A stretch of 64,000 bases of DNA from Akanthomyces muscarius (taxonomy: Eukaryota; Ascomycota; Sordariomycetes; Hypocreales; Cordycipitaceae). The stretch spans positions 1,488,001-1,552,000 of the forward strand of contig NC_079241.1 of the NCBI RefSeq assembly GCF_028009165.1, read 5' to 3'. Under the pieces are notes generated by a model, which was given only the letters and a program-made list of their open reading frames with translations, had not been told where the DNA came from and searched no databases. The stretch's first letter is position 1. Each line of letters starts with the position of its first letter. Position numbers and translations under genes: made by a program. Shown here one piece after another: positions 58,201-64,000 of the stretch.

Positions 58201-58609
58201 TCCGGAACAACTACTATGTGTATTTGTGTGTGCCTGTGTGTGTTTTATGCGAGAGTTGGAGGCAAGCTAAACGGTATCGGTCTATTTTCATCTTCTATTT
58301 AGGGACTTTTCGGGAAGTACTAAATATATAGCACTGCGAGCAGAGACAATCACAGCACCGCTCAGGGATAAAGTGAAGCGCATCACGTATAAAATGACTG
58401 TGATTTAGAAAGCTGCAATGGAGACAAAATTGACTACTGAAGCCCCGTATAGGCCGCCACCGGCAGCATCTTCATTATTAAGAAATACACAAGTTTCCCG
58501 AAGCCATCTTCGCTGGGCGGCTAGGCAATCGCCCAGAGCAAGCGACTCTTCCTAGATCATGCGCCCAGTACTGACAACAAAATTTACAAAAGTCAAGAAC
58601 TGCCGCATC
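58201..58609. other. intergenic, promoter of array member 4
   Basis: Contains the shared element and TATA box listed next. Otherwise nothing is recognisable. Confidence 0.55.
58346..58355 (+). promoter_or_regulatory. ACAATCACAG element, array gene 4
   Basis: Identical 10-mer to that at 56170. An inverted half (CTGTGATT, 58398-58405) lies just past the TATA box (TATAAAAT, 58388-58395), so the two copies flank the TATA box. Confidence 0.55.
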
Positions 58610-58873
58610 ATGTGTCGACCACAGTGCATCATTGTCTACTTCAAGTGCAGCCATATCCAGGGACCTGCCTGGGAGCTTACGCCAGACAATGGCTGCGGGG
58701 GATGCCAGAAGCTCATAGGCGAGATTCCTGCCGGCATGCCGAGAGCGACCGGAAACTGCACGTTGCCGATCCCTTGCTTTCCGTGCATCGTCAGCGGAGA
58801 GTGGCGCATCTTCCAAGAGACCTGGATGTCGACCGAAGATGCCATCGCGGCGGGCTGGGAGGCCCCGTCGTAG
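58610..58873 (+). CDS. Met-Cys zinc-ligand family, array member 4
   Basis: Frame of 87 codons from ATG 58610; an in-frame ATG at 58559 would add 17 residues but spoils the Met-Cys start. Ligands: Cys2, Cys6, Cys13, His15 (YFKCSH), GCGGCQ, IPCFPC with Trp at +6 and +13 (CIVSGEWRIFQETW). The C-terminus MSTEDAIAAGWEAPS resembles the acidic/aromatic tail of member 5. The closest relatives in the array appear to be members 2 and 5. No function can be assigned from sequence. Confidence 0.72.
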   Translation: MCRPQCIIVYFKCSHIQGPAWELTPDNGCGGCQKLIGEIPAGMPRATGNCTLPIPCFPCIVSGEWRIFQETWMSTEDAIAAGWEAPS

Positions 58874-59595
58874 CAGATGCAACAACAAGACTGGGAGTTT
58901 TACCGATTATTCTGGGTTCTCTGATGGCAGAAGTAGCACAGATTCATTTTGATGTGTGGTTTGTCGTATTCTGTGCAGATAAGTAGCCAATACACCAGAT
59001 TAGGAACGACGATGACTACTGATGAAACTGTGCATCCTGGATCGGTGAGTGTCCAATCTTGCTCAGTGGATACGTGCTGTGAATTAAAAAAATTGAGCGA
59101 GGACTCGCGGGCTCGGTGCGACTTTGTGGACATCATATGATTTTTGGTTTCCAAAAAGAGCGCGTGGCTTTGTTGTTGTGCATCCGCGCTGGTGCCGCTT
59201 CCACATGTAATACGTCAAGGGCCTGGTCACATAGTATAGAGCAGTGATTCACCGTAAAGATTCGGGCAATGATGCGAGCCCGGATAGTACAAGTCAGTAC
59301 AATCACAGGGGACTACAACAGACGGTGTTACTACGACGTGACAATCCCTTGGAGGTGGCCGTGACGAGCGAACCTTCGCGGGCAAGCAGTATTCACTATA
59401 AAAGCCCAGCCAGCCAAGGTTGGTAAAAACGCCGGACAACGTTCAAGAATTCTTTGCATCCGCGGCTTTCTTTATTGAACCTCCCCGAGAAATTTCACGT
59501 TTTGTGAGTTACCCTCCAGACACACGTGCTCACGAGCATGAGGAAAATAACAGAGCTAATCGTTAGAACCCTCCCCGTGATGGCAGACCGCTACA
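58874..59595. other. intergenic, promoter of array member 5
   Basis: About 720 bases with the shared element and a TATAAAAG box (59397-59404), 192 bases before the next start. No copy of the coding signature was found. Confidence 0.55.
59299..59308 (+). promoter_or_regulatory. ACAATCACAG element, array gene 5
   Basis: Third identical copy, 89 bases before the TATA box, the same distance as in gene 1 (88). Confidence 0.55.
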
Positions 59596-59847
59596 ATGTG
59601 CCAGGAAAAGCTCGTCAACGTCTGGTTCAAGTGCAGTCATCTCAAAGTCAACTCGCTTGAGTTGGTCGCCTGTGGTGATTGTGGTGATTGTGGAAAAATC
59701 ACAGCGGAAGCAGCCGAGACTTCGACGACCTTTCTTGACGTGCCTTGCGAGGACTGCATCGCGAGGCAAACATGGGTTAATCACATCCACAAATGGATGC
59801 CGTATAATGTTGCCCGGCGGTTGGGATGGATGAAGGAGATACGTTAG
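59596..59847 (+). CDS. Met-Cys zinc-ligand family, array member 5
   Basis: Frame of 83 codons. Ligands: Cys2, Cys13, His15 (WFKCSH), a doubled central block CGDCGDCGK, then VPCEDC with Trp at +6 and +13 (CIARQTWVNHIHKW). The tail MPYNVARRLGWMKEIR parallels member 4. The segment between the CxxC blocks is Thr/Ala-rich and short. No signal peptide or membrane helix. Zinc binding is inferred from the ligand spacing and its role is unknown. Confidence 0.72.
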   Translation: MCQEKLVNVWFKCSHLKVNSLELVACGDCGDCGKITAEAAETSTTFLDVPCEDCIARQTWVNHIHKWMPYNVARRLGWMKEIR

Positions 59848-60877
59848 CACAAAGCCCAAATTTGCTATCCAGTCGCAGGTCTTACTGCTGCGATTTTGAA
59901 GCTACCACCTCGTGAAGACTTGTGCACAAACGATCGTTGTATAACGGCCAGGATAGAGCAGAGGTTTCCTACGAATCACCATTGAACACTGGCCAGGAGG
60001 ACGACAGACATGGAGAAAGGGAAAATCGGTGCCTATTGTTTGCCGTGAATAACGAGACTAGAGAAGATAGAAAAATCGCAACGCAAAGATAAAAAGTAGT
60101 ATAAAAAGAGGTAACTGATCATTTAAAGAGTTGCTCACTAATTCTGGTTCATAAGTTCATCGCTGCCAAGTCTCCTTCTTTTGAACGGCGCCCATCTTCG
60201 TCAACAACATGAGCGGCAACAAAAGATGGAGCTGGCAAAGAGAAGCAGAATGGAGAGACAACCATAGCAGTGAATGAATCAGAATCAACTGACAAGCAAA
60301 CAATCTTGGTGACTGTTGATGCACACGGGCTCAAGGCGGGGAAGGAGAGCGTCTTCAAAGACGCCGCAAATTGCAACAGGGCGTGCAAAGCATTGTGGCT
60401 AACATAGTGGACCGACCATCCTTTCGTTGTGAGAGAATTGCGATGGTGCAAGTAGCTGATGATGAAGCCACAAGGAAGTCAGAGAAGGAGAATGCGCAAT
60501 GCTGTATTTATTGATGTATAGCAGTCAACAGACGCGCAAACATTCAAGAACAAAGGCTTGCGTCTCGACTACAGACGCGTCCCCCCCCCCCCCCCCCCCC
60601 CCCCCGCCCTTTATAATACGTGGTCATGAACAAGTGCGAAGGAAAAGAGGACAGACAGTAGACTGATACAAAGGAATCTGGCGGCTTGAAATTGCGAATA
60701 GACACAGAGAATGTATATAAAGAGCCGCGGCTGGTCACGGTCTGGATATTCCAAAGACACATATTCCTCTCTATCCTAAGCCACCTAACCACACTGCCAC
60801 CAAAATCTCATACCAGCAAGTCATCAATAACCCATCAACAGTCAAGAACGAAGAAGCAAGAGAATAAACATTACAGA
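59848..60877. other. intergenic between array members 5 and 6
   Basis: About 1 kb. A TATAAAAA near 60099 is followed about 110 bases later by a short ATG frame without any Cys pattern, so I do not call a gene. It includes the poly-C tract below and a TATATAAA at 60714-60721, 157 bases before member 6. Confidence 0.5.
60581..60605. repeat. 25-base poly-C homopolymer
   Basis: An uninterrupted C run between ACAGACGCGT and GCCCTTTATAA. No other C/G homopolymer of this size is in the window. The exact length may be unreliable because such runs are hard to sequence. Confidence 0.9.
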
Positions 60878-61414
60878 ATGTGCCGCTGTGACCTATACAT
60901 CGAAGCGTACTGCTGCACCCACCTAATCAGCTGGTATCAAGTGGTGGTCCCCATCAACGGCTGCGAAGGCCGCTGCAAGAAGCCCTATTCCTGGGCGTAC
61001 CGCAACAAGAAAACCAGAGAGTTCCCGTGCGAACCGTGCGTCCAGGCAGGGGACTGGGTGCTGTATGCCGGCGCCTGGTGCTCGCGCGACGAGGCCCAAC
61101 GCTGGAGCCTGCAACAGCCCCCGGCGCAAGTCGCACCCCAGCTGATGGACGTTTCCTACTTGACCGGAAATATCAACCAGCGCGGGAATCAGCGAGGCGC
61201 GGCCAAACGCCGGCGCTCGCAACGGACTCCGCCGCTCGTCGAACCCCAGATGATAGACGCTTCCTACTCGACCGGAAACATCAACCAGCGCGGGGATCAG
61301 CGAGGCGCGGCCAAACGACGGCGCTCGCAACGGACTTACCTGCCCGTCGACCCCCAGATGGTGGACTATTCCTACACGGCCGGGAGCCTCAGCCAGCAGG
61401 GCGGGCGGAATTGA
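60878..61414 (+). CDS. Met-Cys zinc-ligand family, array member 6, with C-terminal 36-residue repeats
   Basis: Frame of 178 codons from ATG 60878. The family core occupies the first 90 residues: MCRCDLY, AYCCTH (Cys13, His15), GCEGRC (C-x3-C), FPCEPC with Trp at +6 and +13 (CVQAGDWVLYAGAW). A unique C-terminal extension follows, made of two full 36-residue repeats and a third partial one. Each full repeat begins PQ(L/M)(M/I)D and ends AAKRRRSQRT, a nuclear-localisation-like basic patch. Inferred: it may go to the nucleus or bind nucleic acid. The repeats have high GC and nearly identical DNA, so they are recent. Confidence 0.72.
   Translation: MCRCDLYIEAYCCTHLISWYQVVVPINGCEGRCKKPYSWAYRNKKTREFPCEPCVQAGDWVLYAGAWCSRDEAQRWSLQQPPAQVAPQLMDVSYLTGNINQRGNQRGAAKRRRSQRTPPLVEPQMIDASYSTGNINQRGDQRGAAKRRRSQRTYLPVDPQMVDYSYTAGSLSQQGGRN
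61136..61411 (+). repeat. 108-bp in-frame tandem repeat, 2.6 units
   Basis: Units at 61136-61243, 61244-61351 and 61352-61411 (partial). The first two differ at only a small number of positions, concentrated at their ends. The third is more diverged and truncated by the stop. Confidence 0.9.
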
Positions 61415-61790
61415 TTCCATGCGCTGATGTATAGATGTACATACTAATGCACCAGGTATTGCATCTCTCGTGATACACTGTGTTGCCTCTGCTGGATCTC
61501 TCCTAGCCAGTCAAAAAAAAATCGGTGGCAAACAGTCCCGAAACACACAAGGGAGCACATGTGGTACATGGACGGATACAAACAATTTGGAACGCTATAA
61601 ATTTGATTTCTTTCATCCACACGTACACAAACAGAAGATAAATCTTACAATATCAAGTACACCTCATTCCCAGTGCTGATCCGTGGAGAATAGCACACAC
61701 TCAAACGTATGTAATAACTGTCCCGAGGCGAGCTGTCGCCCACTTACACGAAAATGCCTAGGCCGACGACGCACACCCCTCCAGGGCACC
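61415..61790. other. intergenic, promoter of array member 7
   Basis: About 375 bases with a TATAAATT box at 61596-61603, 188 bases before the next Met-Cys start. Confidence 0.55.
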
Positions 61791-62222
61791 ATGTGCGTCG
61801 AATACATCTACTTCACGCCCTACCTCTGCCAGCACCTGACCTGCGACGGGTCCAGCGTCAGTGTCTCGGGCGACTGCCGGAGCTGCGGCGAGGTCAAGCA
61901 GGTGCGTCTGCGCAAGGAGATCGGCGCGCCGACGACGCCGTGCCAGTGGTGCCGCGACCACGGCGTCTGGGTGCTGCACGAGGGCCGGTGGATGACGCGC
62001 CGCGAGAGCAACGCCTGGAAGGAGATTGCCGAGCAGAAGCAGCAGATTGACCGCTGGGTGGACGGGTACATGGAGGAGCGGCCGCCTGCGGGGGGCGGGG
62101 AGAGGAGGCAGCTGTCGGCCGAGGAGACCATCGAGCGCGTGACGGCGGCGTTTGAGCGCCAGAGGGCGGCAGAGCAGGCGAAGAAGGACGAGGACGTGCT
62201 GCCGAGCATCGAGGACCCGTAG
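61791..62222 (+). CDS. Met-Cys zinc-ligand family, array member 7, with charged helical tail
   Basis: Frame of 143 codons from ATG 61791, chosen to match the Met-Cys start of the others; the frame is open upstream. Core: Cys2, Cys13, His15 (YLCQHLTC), GDCRSCG, TPCQWC with Trp at +6 and +13 (CRDHGVWVLHEGRW). From residue 75 on it has a long charged, probably coiled-coil tail (KEIAEQKQQIDRWVDGYMEE, TIERVTAAFERQRAAEQAKK). Its third-position GC is clearly higher than in members 3-5. Role unknown; the tail suggests self-association or a protein partner. Confidence 0.72.
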   Translation: MCVEYIYFTPYLCQHLTCDGSSVSVSGDCRSCGEVKQVRLRKEIGAPTTPCQWCRDHGVWVLHEGRWMTRRESNAWKEIAEQKQQIDRWVDGYMEERPPAGGGERRQLSAEETIERVTAAFERQRAAEQAKKDEDVLPSIEDP

Positions 62223-62926
62223 ACGACTGGTGAGGACGCCTTGCCAGCCACGGGGGCTACAAACTCGAATACTCGTCAACGTCGAAAGTGCAGGACGCTG
62301 GGTGGGAATAAGCCCTGAGTCGAGCATTTCGTCTTCAAAGTACCGGAGCATGTCGACCGCGTTTGTCTCGCCACACGCACAGCGCGTTTTGCATCAGGAT
62401 TCCTCCGTCGGGATGTCACCGGGCTGGGAGACTGATGTAGACGGCATTGTGCAGTATGCGACAGTTCTTACACAAGACCTAGGTGAGTGATTCCGCCCAG
62501 TGCGAAGAACATGGAGAGTGGCGATTGGGAGAAGGATGAGCAGAATAGAAGACATAAAATAATATTATCAAATATCGGACCAGCTTCCATCATAAGACCT
62601 CAAAGTTCTGACTTGGTGAGATGGAAAACAACAGCACCCAGCCACGGAATCTGCAGCTGTAATCGATTGAGTCTCGGTGACTCGCTAGTAAATCCCAAGT
62701 CAATGACAGATATCTTGTATCGACAAGATGAGATTTCGCAGAAAAAAAAACCAGTATTCGCGAGATATACAAACTCGAAACAACATTCTCAACGCCAACG
62801 GCTGTCTCGGCAGACATCACCTCGCCACTCCCCTCAAAATCATCTACACCTATGTATCCCCTCAACACCTGGCTCCCCTTAACAACAACACGAAATCAAC
62901 CCATCAGCGCAACTCCATCCGAGGCT
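62223..62926. other. intergenic, convergent gene ends
   Basis: About 700 bases between member 7 (+) and the zinc-ribbon gene (-). Short frames on both strands have no family signature. Confidence 0.55.
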
Positions 62927-63476
62927 TTACTGGTGCTGCTGCCCCTGCCAATTCTGTGGCGGAGGTTGCTGTCCGCCCTGCGGCGGCGGCGAGTAAAAGC
63001 CCTGCGGCGGCGGGCCGTACTGCGGCGGTCCTTGCCCCTGCTGGTACTGTCCCTGTGGATTCTGCCCCTGCGGATTATTAGCCTGCTGATTCTGGCCGGG
63101 CGGCTTTTGGCCGTGCTGCTGCTGCTGTGCTTGGCCGTGCTGGCCGGCGGCGCCCTGACCACCGTTGGCCATGGCCATGACGTCGGGGCGCTTCTCGAGG
63201 GGTTCGTGAAAGTTGCAGATGCCGCATACGACATCCTGATATCCCTTTATGGTGAATGGAACAAGGGGCTGTTCGTTGTTAGTATAGATAATGGGTTTCG
63301 TTTAGGTTGCTTCAGCCCGGGAGGGAACGTACAATGTAGCAGACGGTGAAGAAGGGGCGCTCCTTTTCCACGCGCGCGCCCATGTTGCCGCAGTGGTGGC
63401 ACTGGGTGGTGATACCCTCGTAGCCCTTGACCTCGGAGCGAAAGGTCTGCTGGCCGCAGACGAGGAAGAAGGCCAT
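62927..63476 (-). CDS. zinc-ribbon protein with Gln/Gly/Pro-rich tail
   Basis: Two exons, 63476-63333 and 63268-62927, with donor GTACGT and acceptor GAACAG; 161 residues. The first 75 residues fit the zinc-ribbon_15 pattern: MAFFLVCGQQ, GITTQCHHCGN, RPFFTVCYIPLVPFTIKGY, VVCGIC. Two CxxC pairs are thus separated by an aromatic strand. The rest is a low-complexity GQ/PPQ tail. Known: this fungal family is small and uncharacterised. It is not related in sequence to the Met-Cys array next door, although both are likely zinc-binding. Confidence 0.8.
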
Positions 63477-64000
63477 CGCGGCTGTGTCGGGTGGCGGCTG
63501 TCGTTGGGTGTAGTGGTGAGGTGGAGTGGTTCCGCGGCCAAAGCACAGAGACTCAAAACGGCCGCTCAGCGAGTTGAAAGAATCGCAAGGGCAACTGTGC
63601 GGTGAGAGCGATGCGGTTTCGCGGAATCGATTATCGGTGGCGTAGTGATGTCGAACCAAGCGGCGGGGTGGCAACGAGCCAAGACAAAGTCAGGTGTTGT
63701 CGGAACCTGGGCTTCGATGTGGACGCGCGTCGTAGATGATGCGCGGCTGTGAAGGAGTTGTATGTAGATGTCGGTTTCGGGGCAACCAGAAGCGAGATGA
63801 AATTGAGTAGCTTGCAGTTGACAGATTTTATTCTTGGAAGATGGAAATTGTCCAGATGCAAACGCAAGAATCCTGTCGAGCGCAAAGGCGAAGCAGTGAC
63901 GCAAACAATCGAGCTTAAACTTTTAGCGGCCTCGATCCCTGGAAAGGCGGCCGCCGAGATGGAAGCTGACCCCAGTTTATTGCTGGCGCTAATCGGAGGG
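63477..64000. other. right-edge intergenic region
   Basis: Leader and promoter of the zinc-ribbon gene, then unassigned sequence to the window edge. Open frames here have no supporting features. Confidence 0.55.

Noticed and set aside
60149..60451. Possible extra array member after the TATA box near 60099
   Set aside because: The frames here have no Met-Cys start, CxH or CxxC pattern; at most the promoter is shared.
62270..62480. Minus-strand stretch reading CACGETNAVDMLRYFEDEML
   Set aside because: It looks locally coding, but stops occur soon in both directions and no start or splice sites link it to a gene.

Overview
The window is nuclear DNA of a filamentous ascomycete (Pezizomycotina; Sordariomycetes, probably Hypocreales, with the genus left open). 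The evidence is short GT..AG introns of about 40-180 bases with CTAAC/CTGAC branch sites, TC-rich leaders, intron-bearing tRNA genes, and fungal-type housekeeping proteins (GatB, Vps41, Apc1, eIF3e, mL49, Swi1, Pxa-type ABC half-transporter, Psr1-type phosphatase, Sec61 beta). There are no operons. Genes lie on both strands and several are divergent pairs. Exon limits were derived by hand from splice signals and reading-frame phase.

Layout. 0-11.4 kb: a cut-off mitochondrial J-domain gene at the left edge, a divergent GPR1/FUN34/YaaH-like membrane protein, a mitochondrial LEA-like protein, GatB, a DUF6594-type membrane protein, two tandem intron-containing tRNA-Ala(AGC) genes and a GPI-anchored Ser/Thr-rich secreted protein. 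11.8-30 kb: a dense conserved block with VPS41 (-) divergent from APC1 (+), eIF3e (-) divergent from mitochondrial mL49 (+), and a polyglutamine ARID protein of the SWI/SNF complex (-). 30-37.4 kb: a gene-poor stretch with a degenerate 220-bp tandem repeat, two overlapping unknown reading frames that may be one broken gene, a perfect 22-bp inverted repeat and a small HicA-like gene. 37.4-56 kb: a type II membrane protein, a peroxisomal ABCD half-transporter, a Psr1-like phosphatase, Sec61 beta, and a large protein that joins a sterol-type glycosyltransferase to a ubiquitin-interacting tail.

56.4-62.2 kb: the most unusual region. It is a same-strand tandem array of small intronless genes whose proteins share one rigid signature: Met-Cys, ten residues, Cys-x-His/Cys, a central CxxC or CxxxC, a second CxxC, then Trp exactly 6 and 13 residues after its last Cys. 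I count six intact copies, one frameshifted copy and one decayed 3' fragment. Six of the seven upstream regions carry a clear TATA box, and three share an ACAATCACAG element. I do not recognise a named family. The proteins look like small zinc-binding proteins that are expanding and decaying locally. The window closes with a zinc-ribbon protein on the minus strand.
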